Shown here: one piece after another, positions 1-9,990 of the stretch
Position numbering within the stretch: position 1 is the first letter of the stretch
Layout: each line of letters starts with the position of its first letter
Assembly: GCF_031729055.1 (NCBI RefSeq)
Contig: NZ_JAVMIP010000006.1
Location: 1-64,000, forward strand
DNA: 64,000 bases
From: Pseudocalidococcus azoricus BACA0444
GTDB lineage: Bacteria; Cyanobacteriota; Cyanobacteriia; Thermosynechococcales; Thermosynechococcaceae
Reading direction: 5' to 3'
Made by a program: the position numbers and the translations under genes
Notes under the pieces: generated by a model
Databases searched by the model: none
Told to the model about the DNA's origin: nothing
The model's input: only the letters and a program-made list of their open reading frames with translations

Positions 1-32
1 AATTATTTTACCCACTGTTGCTACTGTGCCAA

Positions 33-3000
33 CTAGTCATGAAAAATGCTGTAAAGCACACCATCATAGAAAGCGATTGAAGGGAAATAGTCATCTGTTT
101 CTTCACCAGGTGGCAACGGATTAAATCCACCCCAGCTTTGCCCGCCATTGGTGCTAGATGCTACATAGTCCGTCCCATTGGTACCCCGAACTGTAATAAA
201 GAGCGTGTCATCACCATCGTTCGTCATGGATGGGCTACTGTGGCTGAGTCCATCAAGTTCCTGTTGTGCAAAAGTATTACTGAGATCGCTGCCGTCAATG
301 ATTAAGCCATTATTCCCCGCAAGATTGGTTAATTTAAGGTTACCGTCGTCTGCCAGCCACTCATGGCCATAGACCACATACACCTGACCACTATAGGGGG
401 AAGCCACGACCAGACTGTCGTAGATTTTGCCATTGGCATCTTGATCGTTCAGGTTACTTCCAGAAAACAGCGCACCTGCTGCCAGTCCCCCTGCAATGCC
501 ACCACTCAGCTTCATCACCCCAGCAGCAGCCCCCGGTTGGAGACTTTGATAGGTTGGGGTGCTCCCGTTAAATATATTATCTGAACCAAAAACAATAAAG
601 GCTTCCCCGGTACTGTATTCGGAGTTGGGAGACCCTAAAACTAAATCTGCTAACCCGTCTCCATTTAAATCTCCGGATAAATTCAGGGTTTTACCAAGCT
701 TGGCAAATGTACTACTACCGCCGAGGATTAAGTCTGCCTCCCGACTAAGGACATAGGTTGTTTTATTGAAGGGATTATTTTTGGATCTCCCTTGTAAGAT
801 AAAACTTAATCCTGTGGCATCGTTTCCTTCAGGAGCACCGAAAACAACATCATCAAAGCCATCTCCATTGACATCTCCCCCTGTACTCACGGCATATCCC
901 AGTTGGGCATCGCTGTTTAGAATTGGAGCGCCATCAAGAATAATGCCATTACTGCCAGTAAGACTGTTTTCGGAGAGGTTGTAAGTGGGGTTTTGGCTAC
1001 CAAAAACAATATAAGCACGACCAGTCTGCAAATTCTTAGAGTAGGAAGCACCTCTACCCGTACTTGGCACCGTTGTTAAAGTGGTTGAATAATTCTGGGC
1101 TTGGGTTCCGGTTGCGTTCTGGTTGACACCATCCCCATTAAACTCTACATCTTGACGATAATTCGGAGCCCCGATAATAATATCGGCAAAGCGATCTCCA
1201 TTAACAGATAGAGGAGAGGCAAAATCAAAAAATGGCGGGGTTGGCTTCGGGCTTGACACGGCCACTGAAAAACCGACCTGACTTGTCCAAGTTTTATTCT
1301 GAATGTATTGGTCTGTATGACTGCCTGATGTACCTGTGAGGATGACATTGTCAGAGTCTAAGTTGACGGTGTTAGGGTTAGTGCTAGTGTCATCAAAGAA
1401 CTTCTTGTTACCGAGAACAAGATACACTGCCCCCACTGCTTCATTCTTGTTATTAATGGTGTAGCTGGCATAGGGGGCGCCAACGACAATATCATCAATG
1501 CCATCGCCATTGACATCACCTATCGCAATCGAGAATCCGGACTGGCTTCCCTCTTGCCCAATCAGAGTCACCCCTGGATTATTCGCTAAATCAATGGTCT
1601 GGTTGGGGGTAATACTTGTACCAGAAATAATGTAAACATTACCGGATTTATCACCGTTGGCATTATTGGCCTGGGAGGCACCAATTATGAGATCATCAAC
1701 TCCATCCCCGTCAACATCACCAACAGCTAAGACAGTGCCAATTTGTGGGGGAAAGCTGGTACTGCCATCAGGGTTGGAATGTTTAATCAGAACCCCATCT
1801 TGAGGAACTGTGGTTGTGGATAGTTCATTGACGTTATTAGCCTCAATGATGTCATTACTGCCAGCGGGTAATACCCAAACAATCCCTCTACCTGCATCAG
1901 CACTCGACTGCGAAACGACAATGGCATTTGCTAGATTGGTGCCCACGGAGTTAGACAACATAAAGTGACCCGCTGCAACCGCAGTTCCCGCATTATTGGG
2001 AACGTTTAAAATAGCACCACTATCTACCTGATTCAGGTTCGTGACTTCATTTTCTAGAATGGTACCAATGGCGATTTGTTCTTTCCCTGCTTCTGTGGCT
2101 TGGGCAATTGTGCTACTGGGGTTAGGAATAATCGTTGCAGTAATAGGAATTGTCGTAGGAATAGGAATCGTCGGCGTACTCTCGCCACTGTTGGTTGAGG
2201 TATAAAAGATGACATTAACGGTTTGCCCCGGAAGCAGGTCACTTTCAAACGACGAATCTTGAAAGTATAAATCCAGAGTAGGATTTTCTGACATCACGGT
2301 ATAGCTAAAGTCAGTACTTGGATTCAGAGGATTGATCAACTGACCATTAACGATGACTCCAATCGCCCAGCCCGGATCGGGGGCATTCCCTACTGTCCAA
2401 TTCGCGGTGTTATCGGATGAGACAACTTTTAGGATTTTTATGCCGGTAATGGTGGTGCCAGGGGCAATCGTTTCAGGTACTTGGATGCGTACCCGGCTAT
2501 CAGGCTGGCCATCAGGCATGAGTTGGAAGGAATTGGAGACAATATCGACAACGGGTGAGCGTTCTAAAAGAGGAGATGTGGGCCGATCGGCGGCTTCCGT
2601 TGAAAATTGGCTGGGGGTTCCCCAAGTCCCGGAAGCGGCATCATAAACACTATAAAAAGTGGCATCTGTAGCGGCATTAGGACTGGAATAGCGGTTGTTG
2701 TAGTGGTTGGTGATTTGGCCAACACTGTTGAAGGTTAAGCTGTCCACTTGCCCGAGGTTATTGGTTGTCCCAACATTGGTATTGGGAGTAAGCAAACCGT
2801 TATAGTACGCCACCTCATCGAGTTGACCACTAAAGTTGTAACCCAGTACTAAGGGCACTGAACTGGGAGCAAATCGACTTCCCTGCTGTTGTTTCTTTAA
2901 CTCCCCATTGATGTAGAGAGAAGCAACTTGGCTATTGGCATCATAGGTGGCAACAACGTAGTACCAGGCCTGGGGCGAAAGGGAATCTGCGACAATTTCT

Positions 3001-6000
3001 CCACCACCTGCATTAAACACAATGGAGTTATTGGAGCCAGTCCGGACATACCAGCCTGGAGTCTGGGTAAAGGTGAGTCCTTGGTTAAGGGTACTGGTGG
3101 TACTGGTTTGCCCTTGCGCGGCCGGATCGATAACAAAGGTTGTGCCTAGAATTTGCGTAACCGGGCCTGGGGTAATGCCAGCCAAGACCTGTGCTTGAAT
3201 ATCTAGGTCTAATTGAGGCACACCAGCGAGAGCGACTTGAGTATCATCGGGAAGGGTTAAAACTCTGTTAGGCAGAAGGCCTGCCAGGTCAAAATCTAGG
3301 TTAAAGGAAGAGAGCCCCGATCCTGGATTGTTAACGGTAATTGCTGTAGTTGGTAGCACTGCCACAGCGTAAGCAAAGCCCCAATTACCCTGTTCATCTT
3401 GGGTTGGTGTCTTAGTAACTGAGAGAGAAATTGTTGCAGTGGGCAGAACAGCATCAAGATTGTAACCCCCTTGATCCACTAAGCTTTGATTGGGACTTAA
3501 GTCATTAGCATTAACCCAGAACTCAACACTAAAATCCCCCAGGGAGGACTGTGTATCGGTGCCTGGGACGAGAATATACCCCTGTCCATTAAAGCCGACA
3601 CTGGTATTGGGGTCGCCGCTGCCGTTGGCTGCTAAGAGCGCGCCGGGTTGGCCATAGCTCACAGTCCCAACATAGACAGCATTACTCCGTTGGCCACCAG
3701 TTGAACCGTTGGTCGCCACTACAGCCCCATTACGCTCATCTAAACGAAAATAAAGATCGGGTTTATCCTTGATCACGCTGTAGGCATAACCAGGATCGGT
3801 GGCATCGCTCCAGAAAATTGCGGGACTCCCTTGAAGCTCACCCACTTCGAGGCTGTCAATGCTCTGGCTTGTGGCCAGGCCACTGTTGGGAATGGCTACG
3901 GGGCTTGACCACTGCTGTGTGAGTCCATTAAAGATAGCTGTATAAATTGTTTGACCAGTGGTATCTGAGGTATTCACCCAGGCAGCAACTAACTCATTAT
4001 CGGTGGGGCCTGGGCCTAATGTAACTTTGGTATCACTGCCTGAATTTTGAGTTAGGAGGATCGGGGTTTGCCAGCTATTGCCACTATCGGCATAGGAGTA
4101 GTAGATGTCTGTACTCAATAGAGCTTGGGTAATCTCACTACTACTGCTTTGAGAGTTGAGGCTGCTACCATCCGCATGGGCCCAGACCAAAAGACGACTG
4201 GGACTTGAACCATTTAAGTAATAACCAATGGCTGGATCAAAATTAAAGCCGCGGGAACCCTCATTCGGAATAGATTCGGGGGCTCCCCAGTCAGAACCAG
4301 AGAGTACAGCCGCTTGAACTCGGGAAGTGGGGACAGAATTTTGGGAAAGATTAGTCAGGGGAACTTGGTCATTACTGCCATCGGCTACCCAGGCCATGGT
4401 GGTAGCAGTCAGAACCGTGTCCCCTAGTGTTTGGGTGATGGAGCTAATGCTAGGGGGCCCATCATTGACAACATTTTGCACCTGATTGCTTGTCAACGTT
4501 GCTGTGGCTGAACCCCCAGTACCACCGCCCCCATTTTGACTAAAGTCAACTGAGACCTGGCCAGGCTGATACCCTGAACCCCCACTGAGGACATTGACAG
4601 CCGTAATTACACCATTGGTCACGGTTACAGACAACAGGCCTGGCAAAAAGGATTGCGCTGAAGGAGTAGTGGACTGGGTTGGCGAGACCACAAATATGCC
4701 TGATTTACCGCCTAGATAACCTGATCCCCCATTGGTAACAGTCACTTGTCCCAGGCGGCCCGTATTAGTTGTGGTATCAGTAACGGTGACTGTGATCTCT
4801 GCGGTTGCTCCAGACCCGCCACTAGAGTTAAGAAATGTATCAAGGGATAGGACTTGATTCGTGCTGTAGCCACTTCCCGGATCCACCACTGTGAAACCAG
4901 AAATGACTCCTTGATTGACATACACATTGACTAAGGCTGGATCACTAACCCCTAGAGCGGTGAGGGCAATTTGAAAGCTGCCGTTACGGCCATTGAGATA
5001 CTGAGAGCCGCCGCTGCTGAGGGTAATATCCCGAATTTGATAGGTCGATGAGGGTGCAATTTGATTGGGGTTGGTGACACTGGAAAATGAATTTTGATAG
5101 TTATTTGTGCTGCCAGTATAGGGGTTGTAGCTGACTGTAACGCTGCCATTGAGGGGTATCAGACCACTGGCCAAGTTGTTGGGATTAAATGAGTTGGTTG
5201 TGGATGAGGCAGAGCCAGGAGCAGGATTCAGGAAGGTACCGCTAGTCCCCCAGCTCCAGCTCCACTTAAAAATTGCTGCCTGTAAGTCAACTTGAATCCC
5301 AACTTGCCACGGAATTGTAAATTGCAGATCGGGATCTACTTCTAAGTCAAAATCTAGACCAGCGGTAGCGATACTTTGGGCTTTGAAGACATTTTTCAGA
5401 ATCCCGACAGTGCCAGTCAGGGTTAAATCCAGAGGAAGCTGAAAACCATACCCAAACTGCTGATACTCTTCCTTGGCAGGCCAGGGCCAGGGGGGCATAC
5501 TGATGTCAAAGGCGGAGATTAAAATTGGGCCTGGGTCGAGCTTGCCGACTTCACCAATCGCTGCCCGCTCCACTTTTGAAAGTTTGGAGTAAGCAGGAAC
5601 AGTGGACATTAGGTAAGCTGTTTCTGGCCCCCCAGAACTTGGGTTATCTATGGCTTTTAGGGCCCAATTAGGTAGGTAATAGGCAAATGGGGGGTTAGTA
5701 TTGTTTTTGGGGTCGGTAAAGGTATAAGCAACACCCAATCCCAGAAAAAGATCTGCCTCCGCTTGCATTTGGCCAAGATTGATATTCTTCGTGCCGAGAT
5801 TTACTTGATAGCTCTTATAAAGATCTAAATAAATATCAAAGGAGCGTTGTAGTCCGGCCAATTGCCCGGTTTGGGCTTGATAATTAATTCGTCCTGTTGA
5901 ATCGATCCCAATATCTCTGACTCCCCAACCGCCAAGACTAATCAAACTACCCTTTCGTGCTTGATTGGAGAATGAAATCCCAGTGTCAGCTTTCTTCTTT

Positions 6001-6884
6001 CCGTCTTCCCTTGAGTATTTGTTAATTGCCGCAGCTAAACTGGCCTCGAGATACTGCTGATTCCGACTCATCTCAATGTTGCTATCAAGAGTCAGGCCGA
6101 CAGTAGTTGTTTCGGCTAAGAAGGGTACTTTTAGATTTAGAAACTTGTGGGATAAGGATAGATTTAAGTTAAAGGAGCGGCTGATACCAGCGGGAAATGA
6201 CTGCTCTGAGAGAGTTGGGCTAGTTTCAGAGCTAAGTCCTTGAACACCTGAACCCAAGGGATAGTAAATTGCCATTTCCCGAGATGAGTTGGGAAAGGTC
6301 AGCGGGATTGTCTGTCCACTGGAAAATAAAAGGGAAGTCTGACCAGTTTCACTATCTAGATCAATAGACAGCGCACTCCGATAGAGATCCGAATCATCGC
6401 GATTGGGATTTGCTGCATCCGTGCCCATCTGCAATGGATCCAGGGCATATTCAGGATTCCGGGGGTCTAGACCAAGTACCTTTTGATAAACCAGTTCAAT
6501 GCCGCCATCGCCACTGAAGGTAACATCAGTACCTTGATCAGCAACCCCATCTTGGGTAATTTGAACTGCCTCTGACCAAATGACTGCGCCACTGGCATCG
6601 TAACGACCGACAACGGCATAAATTTCCCTAGCATTCCCAATTCCTTTTTCCCAAAATGCCATCAGGCCTGGGGCAAATTCATTTTCACCGTAGGGGATGA
6701 TTGGGGCAGCGAGGAGCTTGAGATTCTTCCCCCCTTGGGCATTGGTAATGGACTTGGCTTGATCCCAAGTGCCAGAATTTTGATCGTAGATCGCATGAAT
6801 CAGTTGGCCGTTGTTTTCCCAGATGATGTGATTTGTGCCTGCAATATCAACGGCGGTTGTGGCATAAGATGCGTAGGGATTCAT
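33..6884 (-). CDS. Giant FG-GAP / LamG repeat protein (2283 aa)
   Basis: Very large, acidic, Gly/Ser/Asn-rich protein, probably cell-surface or extracellular and Ca2+-binding; no clear N-terminal signal peptide is visible. In order: an N-terminal sialidase/BNR-like segment; at about residues 610-800 several GSGY-type repeats; at about 1040-1355 a LamG/concanavalin-like domain (YFRLDE start, LDEVAYYNG end) split by about 160 unrelated residues; at about 1725-2090 at least five FG-GAP repeats with calcium-loop motifs such as DVDGDGVDD, DVNGDGIDD, DVNGDGFDD and DLNGDGLAD, each followed by an IIGAP-like strand. It ends in a BNR-like segment (SSTNGGQSWGGF). FG-GAP repeats form integrin-type beta-propellers. 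The ATG is preceded by AGGA. The stop falls directly inside the last BNR-like unit, so the C-terminus may be truncated. The ligand is unknown. Confidence 0.85.
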   Translation of the reverse strand: MNPYASYATTAVDIAGTNHIIWENNGQLIHAIYDQNSGTWDQAKSITNAQGGKNLKLLAAPIIPYGENEFAPGLMAFWEKGIGNAREIYAVVGRYDASGAVIWSEAVQITQDGVADQGTDVTFSGDGGIELVYQKVLGLDPRNPEYALDPLQMGTDAANPNRDDSDLYRSALSIDLDSETGQTSLLFSSGQTIPLTFPNSSREMAIYYPLGSGVQGLSSETSPTLSEQSFPAGISRSFNLNLSLSHKFLNLKVPFLAETTTVGLTLDSNIEMSRNQQYLEASLAAAINKYSREDGKKKADTGISFSNQARKGSLISLGGWGVRDIGIDSTGRINYQAQTGQLAGLQRSFDIYLDLYKSYQVNLGTKNINLGQMQAEADLFLGLGVAYTFTDPKNNTNPPFAYYLPNWALKAIDNPSSGGPETAYLMSTVPAYSKLSKVERAAIGEVGKLDPGPILISAFDISMPPWPWPAKEEYQQFGYGFQLPLDLTLTGTVGILKNVFKAQSIATAGLDFDLEVDPDLQFTIPWQVGIQVDLQAAIFKWSWSWGTSGTFLNPAPGSASSTTNSFNPNNLASGLIPLNGSVTVSYNPYTGSTNNYQNSFSSVTNPNQIAPSSTYQIRDITLSSGGSQYLNGRNGSFQIALTALGVSDPALVNVYVNQGVISGFTVVDPGSGYSTNQVLSLDTFLNSSGGSGATAEITVTVTDTTTNTGRLGQVTVTNGGSGYLGGKSGIFVVSPTQSTTPSAQSFLPGLLSVTVTNGVITAVNVLSGGSGYQPGQVSVDFSQNGGGGTGGSATATLTSNQVQNVVNDGPPSISSITQTLGDTVLTATTMAWVADGSNDQVPLTNLSQNSVPTSRVQAAVLSGSDWGAPESIPNEGSRGFNFDPAIGYYLNGSSPSRLLVWAHADGSSLNSQSSSSEITQALLSTDIYYSYADSGNSWQTPILLTQNSGSDTKVTLGPGPTDNELVAAWVNTSDTTGQTIYTAIFNGLTQQWSSPVAIPNSGLATSQSIDSLEVGELQGSPAIFWSDATDPGYAYSVIKDKPDLYFRLDERNGAVVATNGSTGGQRSNAVYVGTVSYGQPGALLAANGSGDPNTSVGFNGQGYILVPGTDTQSSLGDFSVEFWVNANDLSPNQSLVDQGGYNLDAVLPTATISLSVTKTPTQDEQGNWGFAYAVAVLPTTAITVNNPGSGLSSFNLDFDLAGLLPNRVLTLPDDTQVALAGVPQLDLDIQAQVLAGITPGPVTQILGTTFVIDPAAQGQTSTTSTLNQGLTFTQTPGWYVRTGSNNSIVFNAGGGEIVADSLSPQAWYYVVATYDANSQVASLYINGELKKQQQGSRFAPSSVPLVLGYNFSGQLDEVAYYNGLLTPNTNVGTTNNLGQVDSLTFNSVGQITNHYNNRYSSPNAATDATFYSVYDAASGTWGTPSQFSTEAADRPTSPLLERSPVVDIVSNSFQLMPDGQPDSRVRIQVPETIAPGTTITGIKILKVVSSDNTANWTVGNAPDPGWAIGVIVNGQLINPLNPSTDFSYTVMSENPTLDLYFQDSSFESDLLPGQTVNVIFYTSTNSGESTPTIPIPTTIPITATIIPNPSSTIAQATEAGKEQIAIGTILENEVTNLNQVDSGAILNVPNNAGTAVAAGHFMLSNSVGTNLANAIVVSQSSADAGRGIVWVLPAGSNDIIEANNVNELSTTTVPQDGVLIKHSNPDGSTSFPPQIGTVLAVGDVDGDGVDDLIIGASQANNANGDKSGNVYIISGTSITPNQTIDLANNPGVTLIGQEGSQSGFSIAIGDVNGDGIDDIVVGAPYASYTINNKNEAVGAVYLVLGNKKFFDDTSTNPNTVNLDSDNVILTGTSGSHTDQYIQNKTWTSQVGFSVAVSSPKPTPPFFDFASPLSVNGDRFADIIIGAPNYRQDVEFNGDGVNQNATGTQAQNYSTTLTTVPSTGRGASYSKNLQTGRAYIVFGSQNPTYNLSENSLTGSNGIILDGAPILNSDAQLGYAVSTGGDVNGDGFDDVVFGAPEGNDATGLSFILQGRSKNNPFNKTTYVLSREADLILGGSSTFAKLGKTLNLSGDLNGDGLADLVLGSPNSEYSTGEAFIVFGSDNIFNGSTPTYQSLQPGAAAGVMKLSGGIAGGLAAGALFSGSNLNDQDANGKIYDSLVVASPYSGQVYVVYGHEWLADDGNLKLTNLAGNNGLIIDGSDLSNTFAQQELDGLSHSSPSMTNDGDDTLFITVRGTNGTDYVASSTNGGQSWGGFNPLPPGEETDDYFPSIAFYDGVLYSIFHD

Positions 6885-7172
6885 CGGGTATTCCTAGGGA
6901 ACAGTAAAGGCAAAGCGAGAAGATATCTAAATCTAAGTCAGGATAGATTTTACTGGGAAACCATGAGTAGTTGAACAGCCAGGTTCTAGTATTTCTAGGT
7001 TATCGAAAATTTATCAGGTTCATACTTAATTATTTTGACGTTTTCATAACCTCCAATAAATAAATATCCTGGCTAACTACGTCAAAGACGCATGGAAACC
7101 TTAATCGGTTCCTCAATGCTGGTAGTTTTAACACTAATTTATATAGTGTATTTTGGTTGACTCACTAAAAAT
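6885..7172. other. Intergenic region upstream of the giant gene
   Basis: AT-rich 288-base gap between two minus-strand genes. It must carry the leader, and perhaps the promoter, of the giant FG-GAP gene. I see no RNA gene, convincing promoter or terminator. A good ribosome-binding site with ATG occurs on the minus strand near 7050 but opens only a five-codon frame. Confidence 0.4.
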
Positions 7173-8237
7173 TCAAGTAGGCTCAATGGTTAACACCCGG
7201 CGTATTTCATCAGTCGCAAATCCTAAGGCCATGGGTCGTCTGACCCCCGGTAAAACCGCAACATCATAAAGCTCTGTAATCACCCCATCTAAATGGAGCC
7301 AATGCACAATATCACCCCGCTTTAAATCCACCACACAAAGCCCACAGCGGGCCTCCGTCTTTAATTCTGCCAATCGTTCATCCAATGGCAACCCTGCGAA
7401 AGACTTCTCTCGGGGCTTAGATAAACCAACAATAGCGTAGTCATTACAAAAAGCCAGGCCCCGTAAATAGCCAGGACAAAAACAAACCGATTGAAACCTT
7501 GACCCATCCAAATAGCCAAACTCACCCCGACCCGAATTTAACAACCAGAGCCGACCTTGGTACCAGCGGGGGGAATGGGGCATTGAGAGTCCTTGCCCAA
7601 CAATCTCCTGGGTCTGAACATCAATCACCAGGCCCCCATCGTAACGAAACTGTCGCCAACCATCATGGATATCGCTTTGACTGACTGCGGTGACATAGGC
7701 CGGTTGCCCCTCTTTCATCGCCAGGCCATTAAGGTGACAGCGATCTTCCGCCGCCAGTTTAGAAATAAAGTTCGGTTTCCATAGGGGCCTAAAACTGTGG
7801 GTAGGACTGGTGGTAGCTAGGCAACTAAAGAGGGTACTGACAAAGGTGATTTGTCCCTCTCGATCCAGGGCCACATCATGGGTATCTAAATCGCCAGTGG
7901 TAAAGGCCAGTTGGGGAATATAGAGGCGATCATAGTCCTTATAGGTTTCTCCGGGAGCTAGGGAGTTTTCTAATCGCCAAATCTGATAGAGAGTGCTGAG
8001 GTAGATTGTGTCGGGAGTGGCCCAAAGCCCCATACACCGCTGAAAAGTTCGTTCAAAGATTGAGAGTCGTTGTGATTGGCTCTGACCAATAAAGAAGAGT
8101 TTGTTGGCTTGATAAGTGCTAAAGACAAGACTAATCACTTCAGAGGATAACCAATCGAAAAACTGCCGTGATGCTGTTAGTTCTAAAGGAGATTCTGGAG
8201 AACTTGATGCAGGTGCTATCTGTGAATCGGTTGACAT
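7173..8237 (-). CDS. TIGR03032 family protein (354 aa)
   Basis: Soluble beta-propeller-like protein of the cyanobacterial TIGR03032 family, function unknown. Seen: the family-typical opening (FFDWLSSEVISLVFSTYQANK), then WRLEN, THDVALD, HLNGLAM, SMPHSPRWYQGRLWLLNSG and GYLRGLAFCNDYAIVGLSKPR segments. No signal peptide or membrane helix. It lies upstream of, and in the same direction as, the giant FG-GAP protein, 288 bases away. TIGR03032 proteins are often fused to or near large repeat or TPR proteins, so a role with the surface protein is plausible but is inference. The family call rests on remembered motifs. Confidence 0.8.
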   Translation of the reverse strand: MSTDSQIAPASSSPESPLELTASRQFFDWLSSEVISLVFSTYQANKLFFIGQSQSQRLSIFERTFQRCMGLWATPDTIYLSTLYQIWRLENSLAPGETYKDYDRLYIPQLAFTTGDLDTHDVALDREGQITFVSTLFSCLATTSPTHSFRPLWKPNFISKLAAEDRCHLNGLAMKEGQPAYVTAVSQSDIHDGWRQFRYDGGLVIDVQTQEIVGQGLSMPHSPRWYQGRLWLLNSGRGEFGYLDGSRFQSVCFCPGYLRGLAFCNDYAIVGLSKPREKSFAGLPLDERLAELKTEARCGLCVVDLKRGDIVHWLHLDGVITELYDVAVLPGVRRPMALGFATDEIRRVLTIEPT

Positions 8238-8320
8238 AGAAACCTATGGTGAATGAGCTAAAACAACCTGGCAACAAGATACATTAAATTAATTACAATA
8301 ACCAACAAAATTTATGAAGC

Positions 8321-8890
8321 TTATTGGTGATCCAAATTAGGAATAAGACTCCTATCAGAAAGCGTTTGTATGATTTTAGAGACAGATTCCGCAATAGTTT
8401 CATCCGCCGTATGACAGATTAAATCCGGCTGTAAGGGAATTTCATAGGGATCGTTCATACCTGTAAATCCCTGCATATCTCCGGCTCTGGCTTGGGCGTA
8501 TAAACCCTTAGGGTCTCTCATTTCACACACTTCTAAGGGCGCATTGATGAAGATCTCAACAAAATTATGGGTAGTTGCTTTGAGGTGGTTGCGAATTGCA
8601 CGGTAGGGACTGATCATCGCCACAATCACGAGAATTCCATTGCGACTGAGTAAGTTTGCTACTATCCCCACCCGTTGCACATTCAAATCTCGGTCAGCTT
8701 TTGTAAAACCCAGGCCGGGAGATAGCCAGGTTCTAATCTGGTCTCCATCTAAGATTTCCACCTTGAGATTGGCCTGGATTAAGGTTTTGCAGAGATGAGT
8801 GGCAATCGTTGATTTTCCTGAACCACTCAATCCAGTCAGCCAAATAATCCCGCCGGAAATAGCCCTATTAATGCTCTTTTCATCGGTCAT
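8321..8890 (-). CDS. cysC: Adenylylsulfate kinase
   Basis: Phosphorylates adenosine 5'-phosphosulfate (APS) to PAPS using ATP, in sulfate assimilation. Seen: P-loop GLSGSGKST near the N-terminus, DGDQIR, the FTKADRDLNVQRVG segment, and the RDPKGLYAQARAG / GFTGMNDPYE region typical of CysC. The open frame extends upstream to an ATG at 8947, adding 19 residues with no family counterpart, so I chose the ATG at 8890 (189 aa), which has AGG upstream. It stands alone on the minus strand before the TIGR03032 gene. PAPS also serves sulfotransferases, but none is visible in the window. Confidence 0.92.
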   Translation of the reverse strand: MTDEKSINRAISGGIIWLTGLSGSGKSTIATHLCKTLIQANLKVEILDGDQIRTWLSPGLGFTKADRDLNVQRVGIVANLLSRNGILVIVAMISPYRAIRNHLKATTHNFVEIFINAPLEVCEMRDPKGLYAQARAGDMQGFTGMNDPYEIPLQPDLICHTADETIAESVSKIIQTLSDRSLIPNLDHQ

Positions 8891-9266
8891 ACTGTTAAAA
8901 ACCTGTGTACTGACCACCCATCTCTGCCTAAAATGATGTCTAAACATCGGCTTAGATAATAGATTAACTTCAGCAGATACTAAACTGTGTTCATCCTGGG
9001 TTGTGGGTTTGCTGCGGGTTAGTCTTAGTCTATGGTTTGGGACTTTAGCTCCTCTCTATCCTCAATAATTGACGATTGCCATGGACAGGAGGGAGATTAC
9101 CTGGATTAGCGATTTTAATGCCTACTTTCGTCAACCTCCTTAATTCAGTGCCCCCTGAGACGATGAGACCCGCTTTGAATTGCGTTGTGCAGGGAGAGTA
9201 AGGCTGCTCTAAGCTAGATAGAAGCTGAACAGGCTCAAGAGACACCGACTATTTACCTCAAGAGGA
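8891..9266. other. Intergenic region between divergent cysC and DUF502 genes
   Basis: About 375 bases that should hold both divergent promoters. A 20-codon ATG frame (9081-9143) and a GGAGG...CCTCC inverted pair (about 9089-9139) are present, but neither matches a riboswitch or leader I recognise. No RNA gene seen. Confidence 0.4.
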
Positions 9267-9956
9267 ATGGAACTCGCTGTGTGGCATCGAATTAAGCAAG
9301 CGATTAAAAATGACCTGATTGCTGGGTTTTTGGTTGTTATTCCTCTGGCTACAACAATTTGGCTGACTTTTACCATTGCCCGCGCGGTCATTAGCTGGTT
9401 GACTCGCATCCCGAAACAGTTAAACCCCTTCACGGCCTGGAATCCAATCATTCTGGAGAGTGTCAATCTTTTTGTGGGTCTGGCTGTACCATTGTTGGGC
9501 ATCTTGCTGATTGGCCTGATGGCTCGGAATATTGTCGGCCGTTGGCTGTTAGCAGCGGGAGAAGGGATTTTAACCAAGATTCCTTTGGCAGGAACGGTTT
9601 ATCGGGTTTTGCAACAGTTATTGGAAACCTTGCTCCGAGATTCCCGGAATCGCTTTCGGCGGGTGGTTTTAGTCGAGTACCCCCGGCCTGGCCTGTGGGC
9701 AGTCGGCTTTGTCACCGGGGCAATTGCTGGAACCTTGGCAGAAACCTTTCCCAGCCCAATGGTGAGTGTGTTTATTCCCACCTCCCCAAATCCCACCACC
9801 GGCTGGTATGCCATTGCTCCAGAACAGGAACTCATTGGCCTGGATATTTCCATTGAAGATGCCTTTAAGCTAATTATTTCTGGCGGTATTGTCACCCCCA
9901 ATTGGACAGCCATTAACCCCAGGCCTGAGGTTGCCCTCACCAACTTACCCTCTTAA
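9267..9956 (+). CDS. DUF502 family membrane protein (229 aa)
   Basis: Conserved membrane protein of the DUF502 family, function not established. Seen: N-terminal basic stretch then KNDLIAGFLVVIPLATTIWLT, the first of two membrane helices (about residues 17-40 and 65-90); then the conserved soluble part with IPLAGTVYRVLQQ, VVLVEYPRPG, GFVTGA, FIPTSPNPTTGWY and a DAFKLIISGG tail. AGAGGA sits only one base before the ATG, so GTG at 9279 is a possible alternative start. nusB follows by 34 bases in the same direction, suggesting co-transcription. Confidence 0.88.
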   Translation: MELAVWHRIKQAIKNDLIAGFLVVIPLATTIWLTFTIARAVISWLTRIPKQLNPFTAWNPIILESVNLFVGLAVPLLGILLIGLMARNIVGRWLLAAGEGILTKIPLAGTVYRVLQQLLETLLRDSRNRFRRVVLVEYPRPGLWAVGFVTGAIAGTLAETFPSPMVSVFIPTSPNPTTGWYAIAPEQELIGLDISIEDAFKLIISGGIVTPNWTAINPRPEVALTNLPS

Positions 9957-9990
9957 TCCCTTACCTTTTATTTTTCAGGAGTGTGAATCC

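Noticed and set aside
33..6884. CRISPR or tandem DNA repeats in the giant gene
   Set aside because: Repeats are at protein level (FG-GAP, GSGY) with diverged DNA; no regular repeat-spacer structure anywhere in the window.
9081..9143. 20-codon frame upstream of the DUF502 gene, possible leader peptide
   Set aside because: No known attenuation logic or conserved structure can be shown from one sequence.
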